Source: an uncultured Eubacteriales bacterium (GTDB lineage: Bacteria; Bacillota; Clostridia; Oscillospirales; Acutalibacteraceae). From it: a stretch of 64,000 nt of DNA. This document shows, piece by piece, positions 42,501 through 50,257 of the stretch; position 1 is the first letter of the stretch, and each line of letters starts with the position of its first letter. The notes under the pieces were generated by a model, which was not told where the DNA came from, did not search any database, and saw nothing but the letters and a program-made list of their open reading frames with translations. Both the position numbers and the translations under genes were made by a program. Location: positions 1 through 64,000 of the forward strand of contig CAKSQS010000006.1 in NCBI GenBank assembly GCA_934486705.1. The letters run 5' to 3'.

Positions 42501-42614
42501 ATGAAAGTCAGACCTTCTGTTAAAAAGATTTGCGAAAAATGCAAAATTATCAAGCGCAAGGGCAAGGTAATGGTTATCTGCGAAAACCCCAAGCACAAAC
42601 AGCGTCAGGGTTAA
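42501..42614 (+). CDS. rpmJ: Ribosomal protein bL36, zinc type
   Basis: 37 residues, shorter than most gene callers' limits. MKVRPSVKKICEKCKIIKRK with C-x2-C and a later CENPKHKQRQG, giving the C2CH zinc site. TAAGGAGG precedes it. Confidence 0.97.
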   Translation: MKVRPSVKKICEKCKIIKRKGKVMVICENPKHKQRQG

Positions 42615-42650
42615 TTGCGCGTGAAGAAAAAAATGGAGGTGCTTTGATAA

Positions 42651-43019
42651 ATGGCACGTATTGCTGGTGTTGATCTTCCGAACGAAAAGCGAGTCGAAAT
42701 CGGACTTACTTACATTTTCGGCATAGGTCTTACAACATCTAAAAAAATCCTTGCCGATACAGGTATCAATCCCGATACCCGCGTCAAGGACTTAACCGAA
42801 GACGATATTTCAAAACTGCGTGAATATATCGACCACAACCTTCAGGTAGAGGGTGACCGTCGCCGTACAATCGCGTTTGATATTAAGAGACTTATCGAAA
42901 TCGGAAGCTACCGCGGTTTGCGCCACAGAAAGGGTCTGCCGGTAAGAGGGCAGCGCTCAAAGACTAACGCGCGTACACGCAAAGGTCCGAAGAAGACCAT
43001 AGCTAACAAGAAGAAATAA
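42651..43019 (+). CDS. rpsM: Ribosomal protein uS13
   Basis: 122 residues. ARIAGVDLPNEKRVEIGLTY and the Lys/Arg-rich tail RGQRSKTNARTRKGPKKT that contacts the P-site tRNA. Confidence 0.98.
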   Translation: MARIAGVDLPNEKRVEIGLTYIFGIGLTTSKKILADTGINPDTRVKDLTEDDISKLREYIDHNLQVEGDRRRTIAFDIKRLIEIGSYRGLRHRKGLPVRGQRSKTNARTRKGPKKTIANKKK

Positions 43020-43035
43020 GTAGGAGGAAGATAAT

Positions 43036-43437
43036 ATGGCTACTGCAAAGGGCAAGACGACCGCTACACGCCGTCGCCGTGAGAAAAAGAATATCGAACG
43101 TGGCTCTGCTCATATCCAGTCTACCTTCAACAACACTATCGTTACCATCACCGATACGCAGGGCAACGCTCTTTCGTGGGCATCTGCCGGTGAGTTAGGT
43201 TTCAGAGGCTCAAGAAAGTCTACTCCTTTCGCGGCACAGAGCGCGGCAGAAACCGCTGCCAAGGCTGCTATGGAGCACGGTCTTAAGACTGTTGAAGTGT
43301 ACGTTAAGGGTCCGGGCGCAGGACGTGAAGCGGCTATCCGCGCACTGCAGACCGCAGGTCTTGAGGTAAGTATGATTAAAGACGTTACCCCGATTCCGCA
43401 CAACGGCTGCCGTCCTCCCAAGAGAAGACGCGTATAA
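43036..43437 (+). CDS. rpsK: Ribosomal protein uS11
   Basis: 133 residues. HIQSTFNNTIVTITDTQGNA and NGCRPPKRRRV at the end. Platform protein of the 30S subunit. Confidence 0.98.
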   Translation: MATAKGKTTATRRRREKKNIERGSAHIQSTFNNTIVTITDTQGNALSWASAGELGFRGSRKSTPFAAQSAAETAAKAAMEHGLKTVEVYVKGPGAGREAAIRALQTAGLEVSMIKDVTPIPHNGCRPPKRRRV

Positions 43438-43493
43438 TCGTTTAAAACTAATTTGCAATTTATTTTGCAGCTAAAATTTTGGAGGTGTAACAG

Positions 43494-44120
43494 ATGGCAA
43501 GATATACCGGTGCAGTTTGCAGACTTTGCCGCCGCGAGGGTCAGAAATTGTTCCTTAAGGGCGAGCGCTGCTATTCCGAGAAATGCTCGGTAGGACTGAG
43601 AGGCTACGCTCCCGGTCAGCACGGACAGGGCAGAAAGAAATCGTCCGAATACGGTATGCAGCTTCGCGCTAAGCAGACCGCAAGACGTTTCTACGGCGTC
43701 CAGGAAAATCAGTTCCATCATTATTTTGAAATTGCTGAAAGAAAGCAGGGCATTACCGGCGATAACCTTTTAAGAATACTTGAAAGCCGCCTTGATAATG
43801 TTGTTTACAGAGTAGGCTTTGCGTCATCAAGAGCAGAGGCGCGTCAGCTTGTAGGTCACGGTCATTACGAAGTGAACGGCAAGCGCGTAGACATTGCTTC
43901 CTATCTCTTAAAGGCGGGCGATGTTGTTTCTATCTGCGAGAAGAGCCGCGCAAGCGAGAAGATCAAAGCAGTTGTAGAGGCTAACAGCGCAAGACCCGTT
44001 CCCGAGTGGATTGACGTTGACCGCAACAACCTTTCGGCAAAGGTTATAGCTCTCCCGACAAGAGAACAGATTGAAGCTCCTGTTGACGAGCAGCTCATCG
44101 TCGAGTTCTATTCTAAGTAA
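43494..44120 (+). CDS. rpsD: Ribosomal protein uS4
   Basis: 208 residues. N-terminal CRLC...CYSEKC zinc-knuckle-like Cys set, then an S4 RNA-binding domain (RLDNVVYRVGFASSRAEARQ). Initiates 16S folding; autoregulates the alpha operon in E. coli. Confidence 0.98.
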   Translation: MARYTGAVCRLCRREGQKLFLKGERCYSEKCSVGLRGYAPGQHGQGRKKSSEYGMQLRAKQTARRFYGVQENQFHHYFEIAERKQGITGDNLLRILESRLDNVVYRVGFASSRAEARQLVGHGHYEVNGKRVDIASYLLKAGDVVSICEKSRASEKIKAVVEANSARPVPEWIDVDRNNLSAKVIALPTREQIEAPVDEQLIVEFYSK

Positions 44121-44200
44121 TAGACCCGAAATAACGCAGCGTTCACCGTGCCGGGCACTGCGAAACCTAAAATTACGGTACGGAGAAACGGAGCTTTTAA

Positions 44201-45151
44201 ATGATAGAAATTGAAAAGCCCAGAATAGATACCGCTGAATTGACAAGCGACGGCACTTACGGCAGGTTCGTTATGGAACCGCTGGAGAGAGGCTACGCCA
44301 CAACCCTCGGCAACAGCATGAGGCGCGTGCTGCTTTCAATCCTTCCCGGCGTTGCCGTTACATCGGTCAAGATCGACGGTGTTGTGCATGAGTTTTCCAC
44401 CATTCCCGGTGTGAAAGAGGATGTTACCGAAATTATCCTCAACATAAAGGGACTGATTGCAAAGCTCCATGCCGATACGGCGAAGAAGATTTATATTGAG
44501 GCAGAGGGTCCCTGCGTGGTTACCGCCGCTTCGATAAAAGCCGATTCCGAGGTCGAGATTTTAAATCCCGATATGTATATAGCCACTCTTGACGCGGGAG
44601 CTAAGCTCAATATGGAGATGACTCTCGATAAGGGCAGAGGTTATGTTTCCGCCGAGCAAAACAGACCGGCGCAGAACGTTATCGGCGTTATTCCCGTTGA
44701 CTCTATCTACACGCCCGTACTCAAGGCTAACTTTAAGGTTGATAATACCCGCGTGGGTAATGTTACCGATAAGGGCAAGCTTACAATGGAAATATGGACC
44801 GACGGCTCTATAAGAGCCAACGAGGCTATTTCTATGTCGGCTAAGGTGCTTATTGAGCACTTTGAGCTTTTCCTCGATTTAACCGAGGGCGTAAGCGAGA
44901 CCGAGAGCATTATGGCGGAAAAGAACGACAACGAGAAGGAAAAGGTTCTCGATTTAACAATCGACGAGCTGGATTTATCTGTTCGCAGCTTCAACTGCCT
45001 GAAGCGCGCAGGTATAAATACGGTAGAGGATCTTATCAACAAGTCCGAAGAGGATATGATGAAGGTGAGAAACCTCGGCCGCAAGTCGCTTGAAGAGGTC
45101 ATTGCAAAGCTGAATTCTTTCGGCTTCACCCTTAAAAACGACGACGAATAA
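44201..45151 (+). CDS. rpoA: RNA polymerase alpha subunit
   Basis: 316 residues. N-terminal dimerisation domain (RGYATTLGNSMRRVLLSILP) and C-terminal domain (TIDELDLSVRSFNCLKRAGI, then VRNLGRKSLEEV) that binds UP elements and activators. An 80-bp spacer precedes it. Confidence 0.98.
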   Translation: MIEIEKPRIDTAELTSDGTYGRFVMEPLERGYATTLGNSMRRVLLSILPGVAVTSVKIDGVVHEFSTIPGVKEDVTEIILNIKGLIAKLHADTAKKIYIEAEGPCVVTAASIKADSEVEILNPDMYIATLDAGAKLNMEMTLDKGRGYVSAEQNRPAQNVIGVIPVDSIYTPVLKANFKVDNTRVGNVTDKGKLTMEIWTDGSIRANEAISMSAKVLIEHFELFLDLTEGVSETESIMAEKNDNEKEKVLDLTIDELDLSVRSFNCLKRAGINTVEDLINKSEEDMMKVRNLGRKSLEEVIAKLNSFGFTLKNDDE

Positions 45152-45195
45152 AGCAAAACCGCAGCAGTTTTTGCTGCAATAAGGAGTGAATGGAA

Positions 45196-45537
45196 ATGCC
45201 AGGTACCCGTAAACTCGGAAGAACCAGCGATCACAGAACTGCTATGCTCAGGGCAATGGTTACTTACCTGCTCGAAAACGGCAGAATTGAGACCACCGTT
45301 ACCCGCGCTAAGGAAGTAAGAGCAATGGCAGAGAAGTATATTACACTCGCTAAGGATAATAACCTGAACAGCAAGCGTCAGGCATTGGCGTTTATTACTA
45401 AGGAGGACGTTGTTGCAAAGCTCTTCAACGAAATCGCTCCCAAGTATTCGGATGTTAACGGCGGCTACACCCGCATTGTTAAAACCGGACCGCGCCGCGG
45501 CGACGCTGCCGAAATGGCAATTATCGAGTTAATATGA
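45196..45537 (+). CDS. rplQ: Ribosomal protein bL17
   Basis: 113 residues. PGTRKLGRTSDHRTAMLRAM. Start at 45196 because AAGGAG is 9 bp upstream; the ATG at 45190 is too close. Last gene of the alpha operon. Confidence 0.97.
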   Translation: MPGTRKLGRTSDHRTAMLRAMVTYLLENGRIETTVTRAKEVRAMAEKYITLAKDNNLNSKRQALAFITKEDVVAKLFNEIAPKYSDVNGGYTRIVKTGPRRGDAAEMAIIELI

Positions 45538-45660
45538 TTTTAAGGCTTTAAGCCTGAACTTTAGTACTCACATTTTTTACGCGCAGTTATATGCGCCGAT
45601 GATGTGTGTGCTAAACCGAGGGGGAACGGGCGCGGTAAGTGCTCGGATGCCCTCGCACTT

Positions 45661-45698
45661 AATAATTCGGAATACGGAATGCGTAATTCGGAATTAAA
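45661..45698. repeat. AATTCGGAATNCGGAATGCG-type repeat
   Basis: Tandem copies of ATTCGGAAT/ACGGAATGCG, alike to 26488-26520. It lies between the last alpha-operon gene and its terminator. Confidence 0.6.
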
Positions 45699-45705
45699 AT
45701 AACGC

Positions 45706-45753
45706 GCAGCCCTGCGGTTATCGAAAAAAGATAACTGCAGGGCTGTTTTTTGC
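45706..45753 (+). terminator. Terminator of the ribosomal operon
   Basis: AGCCCTGCGGTTATC pairs with GATAACTGCAGGGCT (one mismatch), followed by GTTTTTT. Confidence 0.9.
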
Positions 45754-45802
45754 ATTATAACGGCGGTATTGACATTTTAATTTTTTATGCTATAATATAA
45801 AC

Positions 45803-45889
45803 AGAAAGGCAACCGATAGACGGTTAGCCCCTGATACAGTTTAGAGAAATAAACCGAACTTGGGGAAGTGGCGGTTTATTTCTTTTTTA
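45803..45889 (+). ncRNA. Antitoxin-like small RNA, locus C
   Basis: Promoter TTGACA (45769-45774), 16-bp spacer, TATAAT (45791-45796). The RNA begins AAAGGCAACCGATAGACGG TTAGCCCC and ends in a GAGAAATAAACCG/CGGTTTATTTC hairpin plus TTTTTT. The same hairpin, read from the other strand, ends the toxin mRNA. Confidence 0.78.
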
Positions 45890-45950
45890 TTGCAATTATG
45901 TAACCTGTTGCAAATATCAAAATTAAAATGATAAATACATAGTAATCCAT
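45876..45950 (-). CDS. 24-residue Fst-like toxin peptide, locus C
   Basis: MDYYVFIILILIFATGYIIA followed by IKKK. One membrane helix with a Lys tail. Promoter on the minus strand TTGACA (46056-46061), 17-bp spacer, TAAAAT (46033-46038). The mRNA leader carries AAGGCAACCTACAACGGTAG, a direct repeat of the antitoxin RNA 5' end. The ribosome binding site AGGGGA is part of a GCCCC-TTATA-GGGGA hairpin, so translation is probably blocked until refolding. All this follows the par/Fst layout. Confidence 0.8.
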   Translation of the reverse strand: MDYYVFIILILIFATGYIIAIKKK

Positions 45951-46136
45951 AAGCAACGTCCCCTATAAGGGGCAAGACTTAACCGCCTACCGTTGTAGGT
46001 TGCCTTAAAGGGTGCTTTTAAGCACCGAGAATATTTTACACTATTATTAACGGCTTGTCAATAATTTCGGTTTTGCCGTCTTTTTCGCAACATTTTATTT
46101 CTTGACTTTTTTAAACGATATGTTATAATATAAGCA

Positions 46137-46226
46137 GAAAGGCAACCGATAGACGGTTAGCCCCAAATTTTCAGTTTAAGAAATAAACCGTTAAGTTGGT
46201 AGCTTGGGCGGTTTATTTCTTTTTTA
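46137..46226 (+). ncRNA. Antitoxin-like small RNA, locus D
   Basis: Promoter TTGACT (46102-46107), 16-bp spacer, TATAAT (46124-46129). Begins AAAGGCAACCGATAGACGG and ends in the AAGAAATAAACCG/CGGTTTATTTCTTTTTT hairpin. Near copy of locus C. Confidence 0.78.
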
Positions 46227-46287
46227 TTGCAATTATGTAACCCGTTGCAAATATCAAAATCAAAATGATAAATACATAGTAATCCAT
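46213..46287 (-). CDS. 24-residue Fst-like toxin peptide, locus D
   Basis: The peptide sequence is identical to that of locus C. Minus-strand promoter TTGACA (46393-46398), 17-bp spacer, TAAAAT (46370-46375). The leader again contains the AAGGCAACCTACAACGGTAG repeat and a CCCCTCATGGGGGG hairpin that covers the ribosome binding site. Tandem duplication with locus C. Confidence 0.8.
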   Translation of the reverse strand: MDYYVFIILILIFATGYIIAIKKK

Positions 46288-46423
46288 AAGCAACACCCCC
46301 CCATGAGGGGCAAGACTTAACCGCCTACCGTTGTAGGTTGCCTTAAAGGGTGCTTTCAGCACCGACAATATTTTACAATAAGTTTAATACTTTGTCAATA
46401 ACCGCCGTAATTATTCATTTAGA

Positions 46424-46645
46424 CTATCTTTTAGGAAATTTTAAATTTTCGGGTAGGCCGAGTATATAATCGGCGGAGACTTTATAAAAATTACATAGCT
46501 TTTTTAATTGATGTAACGGAAGCTCACGTTTATTAAGTTCATATTGTGAGTAACTTGCTTGTTTTATGCCGAGAATGTTTGCAACCTGTGCTTGAGTAAG
46601 GTCATTATCCTCGCGTAAAGCTCTGATTATTTCGTAGTATTCCAT
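46424..46645 (-). CDS. Small XRE-family DNA-binding protein
   Basis: 73 residues from ATG 46645 (GGGTGA upstream; a GTG at 46654 is in frame but lacks a site). The helix-turn-helix is LTQAQVANILGIKQASYSQYE and the tail SADYILGLPENLKFPKR is almost the same as in the protein at 57230. Divergent from a 71-residue gene with a palindrome between them. Confidence 0.85.
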   Translation of the reverse strand: MEYYEIIRALREDNDLTQAQVANILGIKQASYSQYELNKRELPLHQLKKLCNFYKVSADYILGLPENLKFPKR

Positions 46646-46675
46646 TATTTTCACCCGAAATATATTTTACAATAC

Positions 46676-46694
46676 GTCAATATGCTATATTGAC
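46676..46694. promoter_or_regulatory. Probable XRE operator between divergent small genes
   Basis: GTCAATATGCTATATTGAC, an 8-3-8 inverted repeat. The plus-strand promoter TTGACT-17-TAAAAT for the gene at 46739 starts inside it. Confidence 0.65.
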
Positions 46695-46738
46695 TTTTAC
46701 GTCATTTTGTTATAAAATATTTTTCGGAGATGATAAAA

Positions 46739-46954
46739 ATGTTTGAAGAAAATTTTGACGAAATGCAGTGGGCACTTGAAGAACTCGAAAATCTTTATAT
46801 GCTTTTAAAAGCATACAGTTATAAAAAATCCGAATTTTCAAGTGAATTCAGTGCCGAAAATTTTAAATCCTGTGAAAAGCTGTTTAATGATATGGCGGAG
46901 CAGTACAGCAGACAGTACCTTGAAAACACGCGCCTGATACTGAAAAGGCTGTAA
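46739..46954 (+). CDS. Small helical protein of unknown function
   Basis: 71 residues from ATG 46739 (CGGAG 9 bp upstream). Helical, acidic at the N-terminus (MFEENFDEMQWALEELENLY), ending in a basic IKKRL-like tail (LILKRL). Not recognised. Divergent from the XRE regulator, which may control it. Confidence 0.65.
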   Translation: MFEENFDEMQWALEELENLYMLLKAYSYKKSEFSSEFSAENFKSCEKLFNDMAEQYSRQYLENTRLILKRL

Positions 46955-46979
46955 AGGAATGGGCTGTGTAACAGCGCCG

Positions 46980-48371
46980 TCAAGCTTCCGGCTTACCGTT
47001 TATAAAGTCGGTTATGCATTGTATCTGCTTTAAAACCGAATTTTCACCCGTGCCGCCCGCCGAAATGCGCTTTGAAACGCAGGTTTCAAGCGAAATTTCA
47101 TTATAAAGGTCGGAATCAAAAAGGCTGTCAAGCTCTTTATATTTTTCAATCGGCACGTTTTCAAGCACAAGTCCGTTTTCAATGCAATACGCCACAATTT
47201 CACCGACCTTTTTATAAGCGGCTCTGAACGGCATACCCTTTTTAACAAGATAATCGGCTAAATCGGTAGCGTTTATAAATCCCTCCCCAGCCGCCTTATA
47301 CATATTTCCGGGCAGCACCTTCATTGTGGCTATCATTGGCGCAAATACCGTAAGGCACTGCTTTACGGTATCAACCGCGTCGAAAATTGCCTCTTTATCC
47401 TCCTGCATATCCTTATTATACGCAAGCGGCAGACCCTTAAGTGTAGTAAGCAGCGCCATTAAATCGCCGTATACTCTGCCCGTTTTGCCGCGCACCAATT
47501 CCGCCATATCGGGGTTTTTCTTTTGCGGCATAATGCTTGAACCCGTGGTGTAGCTGTCGTCAAGTTCAATAAACTTAAATTCCCACGAAGACCAAAGTAT
47601 TATTTCCTCTGAAAAGCGGGAAAGGTGCATCATAAGTATTGAAAAAGCGCTTAAAAGCTCTAAGCAAAAGTCCCTGTCGGATACGCCGTCTATGCTGTTA
47701 AGGGAAATACCCGTAAAGCCCAAATGCGCGGCTTCAAAATAACGGTCGGTATCGTACGTAGTGCCGGCAAGTGCGCAAGAGCCTATGGGGCACTGGGAAA
47801 TCATCCTTTTTTCGGCGTCGGCAATTCTTTCAAAATCGCGTTTCAGCATAAATGCATAGCTTAAAATGTGGTGGGCAAAGGTTATGGGCTGCGCGCGCTG
47901 CAAATGGGTGTAGCCGGGCATTATTGTGTTTACGTTTTCCTTTGCCTTGTCTGCTATTGCGGCGATAAGCTTTAAAATAAGTCCGCCTATCTCCTCACAT
48001 TCGTTTGCCATATACATTCTTATATCAAGCGCTACCTGGTCGTTACGGCTGCGCGCTGTGTGCAGCCTTTTGCCCGAGTCGCCTATTCTTTTTGTAAGCT
48101 CCTCTTCAATAAACATATGTATATCCTCGGCGTCGCTCTCAAGCGGCAGTTTTCCGCTTTCAATATCCGTTAAAATACCCGAAAGCCCTTTTATAATCTC
48201 GGCTTTCTCTTCCTCGGTTATTATCTTTTTATCCCCGAGCATTTTCGCGTGCATAACAGAGCCTGAAATATCCTGCTTATACATACGGTTATCAAAGTGA
48301 AACGAAGAATTAAAATCATCCGCCTGCTTATCAAGCGCGCCCTTAAAGCGCCCTGCCCACATTTTTCCCAT
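46980..48371 (-). CDS. argH: Argininosuccinate lyase
   Basis: 463 residues. KMWAGRFKGALDKQADDFNS at the start and the fumarase/aspartase signature GSSIMPQKKNPD. Splits argininosuccinate into arginine and fumarate, the last step of arginine synthesis. Start at 48371 has CAGGAG upstream. Second gene of argGH; a hairpin with GCCGCCTGAA/TTCAGACGGC lies between the two genes. Confidence 0.97.
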   Translation of the reverse strand: MGKMWAGRFKGALDKQADDFNSSFHFDNRMYKQDISGSVMHAKMLGDKKIITEEEKAEIIKGLSGILTDIESGKLPLESDAEDIHMFIEEELTKRIGDSGKRLHTARSRNDQVALDIRMYMANECEEIGGLILKLIAAIADKAKENVNTIMPGYTHLQRAQPITFAHHILSYAFMLKRDFERIADAEKRMISQCPIGSCALAGTTYDTDRYFEAAHLGFTGISLNSIDGVSDRDFCLELLSAFSILMMHLSRFSEEIILWSSWEFKFIELDDSYTTGSSIMPQKKNPDMAELVRGKTGRVYGDLMALLTTLKGLPLAYNKDMQEDKEAIFDAVDTVKQCLTVFAPMIATMKVLPGNMYKAAGEGFINATDLADYLVKKGMPFRAAYKKVGEIVAYCIENGLVLENVPIEKYKELDSLFDSDLYNEISLETCVSKRISAGGTGENSVLKQIQCITDFINGKPEA

Positions 48372-48428
48372 TTTTCGCACTCCTGTAATTATGCCGTCTG
48401 AAAATTCAGGCGGCATAGGTTTTAAAAT

Positions 48429-49658
48429 TTAATTGAGATTGTTTTTAGCTTTCATTTTTGCATAAACACTTGTCGGCAGACCGTAAAGGTTTATAAAGCC
48501 CGTAGCGTCGGACTGGTTGTAAACGTCGTCCTCGTCAAATGTGGCTATTTCGGGGTCGTAAAGCGAATACGGCGAAGAAACGCCCGCATTTATCATATTG
48601 CCCTTGTAAAGCTTTAAGGTAACGTCGCCCGTAACGGTTTCCTGCGTTGTTTTAACAAAGGAAAGTATAGCCTTTGTAAGCGGGGTGAACCACTGCGCGT
48701 TATATACAAGCTCGCCGAGCTTTTGCGCCACAAGCGCTTTATAGTGCACGGTTTCTTTATCAAGGCACAGCGTTTCAAGCACCTTGTGCGCCTTGTAAAG
48801 AATTGCGCCGCCGGGGGTTTCGTACACGCCGCGGCACTTCATACCTACAAGCCTGTTTTCCACAATGTCAAGCAGACCTATACCGTTTGCGCCGCCTAAC
48901 TTATTAAGAGTATCAACTAACTCCACAGCGCCCATTTCCTTGCCGTCAACCGCCGTGGCAATGCCTTTTTCAAAGTGCAGCGTTACATAGGTCGGCTTAT
49001 CGGGCGCCGTTTCGGGTGATACGCCCATTTCAAGAAAGCCCTCTTTATTATAAAGCGGCTCGTTTTTCGGGTCTTCAAGGTCAAGTCCCTCGTGCGATAA
49101 GTGCCAGATGTTTTTATCCTTTGAATAGTTAGTCTCGCGGTTTATTTTAAGCGGAACGTTATGCGCCTCGGCGTATTCAATTTCCTCTTCCCTTGATTTA
49201 ATGCTCCACTCACGCCACGGGGCGATTATCGGAATATCGGGCGCAAACGCTTTTATTGCAAGTTCAAACCTTACCTGGTCGTTGCCTTTGCCCGTGCAGC
49301 CGTGGCAGATAGCGTCAGCCCCCTCGGCAATTGCTATTTCGGCAATGCGCTTGGCTATGGGGGGACGTGCAAACGCCGTGCCTAACATATAATCCTCATA
49401 AAGCGCGTCGGCCTGCACGCAGGGGAAGACGTAATCTTCCAAAAATTCTTTTGTAAGGTCTTCTATATATATTTTGGAAGCGCCTGTTTTAATTGCCTTT
49501 TCCTCAAGCCCCTCAAGCTCGCTTGCCTGACCCACATTGCCCGAAACGGCGATTATTTCGGGATTATTGTAATTTTCCTTTAACCACGGAATTATAATAG
49601 AGGTATCAAGTCCGCCCGAATATGCCAAAACTACCTTTTTAATGTCTTTTTTATTCAT
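48429..49658 (-). CDS. argG: Argininosuccinate synthase
   Basis: 409 residues. KKVVLAYSGGLDTSIIIPWL is the PP-loop (ATP-binding) start, and GCTGKGNDQVRFE and EYAEAHNVPL follow. Joins citrulline and aspartate. Start at 49658 follows GGGGGAA; the upstream in-frame ATG at 49730 overlaps the promoter. Confidence 0.97.
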   Translation of the reverse strand: MNKKDIKKVVLAYSGGLDTSIIIPWLKENYNNPEIIAVSGNVGQASELEGLEEKAIKTGASKIYIEDLTKEFLEDYVFPCVQADALYEDYMLGTAFARPPIAKRIAEIAIAEGADAICHGCTGKGNDQVRFELAIKAFAPDIPIIAPWREWSIKSREEEIEYAEAHNVPLKINRETNYSKDKNIWHLSHEGLDLEDPKNEPLYNKEGFLEMGVSPETAPDKPTYVTLHFEKGIATAVDGKEMGAVELVDTLNKLGGANGIGLLDIVENRLVGMKCRGVYETPGGAILYKAHKVLETLCLDKETVHYKALVAQKLGELVYNAQWFTPLTKAILSFVKTTQETVTGDVTLKLYKGNMINAGVSSPYSLYDPEIATFDEDDVYNQSDATGFINLYGLPTSVYAKMKAKNNLN

Positions 49659-49701
49659 AATATATTCCCCCAAATGCATATTTGCTTGTTTCTTTGCATA
49701 A

Positions 49702-49730
49702 ATTATAGCATACGATGAATAAATATGCAA
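49702..49730 (-). promoter_or_regulatory. argGH promoter with ArgR box
   Basis: Minus strand TTGCAT, 17-bp spacer, TATAAT. TGCATATTTATTCA (49716-49729) fits the ArgR/AhrC half-box TGNATWWWWATNCA exactly and overlaps the -35, so arginine-bound ArgR should block transcription. Confidence 0.8.
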
Positions 49731-49836
49731 CAGGTAATTTTTAGATTTATAACTTTCTTGGATTTTCTACAAAATGCGAGCCGAATTTCGGGTATTTTTA
49801 TTAAAAAGCGGAAATTTGCTTTAAATCATTAAAGTA

Positions 49837-49865
49837 GGCTTGACAAGACTATATGCTTGTGATAA
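49837..49865 (+). promoter_or_regulatory. Promoter upstream of the small membrane protein and liv operon
   Basis: TTGACA, 17-bp spacer, TAAAAT near 49839-49867. No other good promoter is seen directly before livK. Confidence 0.7.
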
Positions 49866-49898
49866 AATGATTGCAACAAAAGGAAAGGACGAAAAACA

Positions 49899-50135
49899 AT
49901 GAGCTTTTCATTTATGACAAAATCATATGAACAGTCAACAGATGCCAATACCGCACCTGAGTTTTCGTCTGTCTCTGTAATACGTATTATGAAGGGCACT
50001 GTCGTCAACACAGTGTCCCTTTTTGTAATTAGCGCCATTATTTTCCTACAGCTCATTATTATAAAAGCAGTCGGAATTTCCAAATATATTTATATGAAAA
50101 GCAAAGCGACACCTATCGAGCCGATAGTCAGCTGA
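49899..50135 (+). CDS. Small single-pass membrane protein or leader peptide upstream of livK
   Basis: 78 residues, ATG with GGAAAGGAC upstream. Residues about 36-60 are a membrane helix (VNTVSLFVISAIIFLQLIII). Not recognised. A hairpin with a T-tract (49993-50025) lies inside the frame and a second one (50153-50191) just after it. It may be a real small protein with its own terminator or part of an attenuator region of the liv operon. Confidence 0.5.
   Translation: MSFSFMTKSYEQSTDANTAPEFSSVSVIRIMKGTVVNTVSLFVISAIIFLQLIIIKAVGISKYIYMKSKATPIEPIVS
49993..50025 (+). terminator. Terminator-like hairpin inside a small ORF
   Basis: AGGGCACTG pairs with CAGTGTCCCT (one bulge) followed by TTTTTG. Confidence 0.6.
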
Positions 50136-50152
50136 AAAGAATTTATTGTTAT

Positions 50153-50191
50153 TGACTTTGCTTTTCAAAAGGAAGCAAGGTCATTTTTATT
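50153..50191 (+). terminator. Terminator-like hairpin before livK
   Basis: GACTTTGCTT pairs with AAGCAAGGTC, followed by ATTTTTATT. Confidence 0.6.
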
Positions 50192-50257
50192 ATCAGTGTT
50201 GTTTATCAGCCATTAAGGCTGTTAAATATAAAAAAACTTTGAAAGAGGTTGTTTAAA

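Noticed and set aside
49829..50083. 84-codon minus-strand ORF opposite the small membrane protein
   Set aside because: No ribosome binding site, overlaps the plus-strand promoter region, no recognisable motif.
50136..50257. T-box or amino-acid leader before livK
   Set aside because: No T-box sequence (AGGGUGGNACCGCG) and no run of Leu/Ile/Val codons long enough for classical attenuation.
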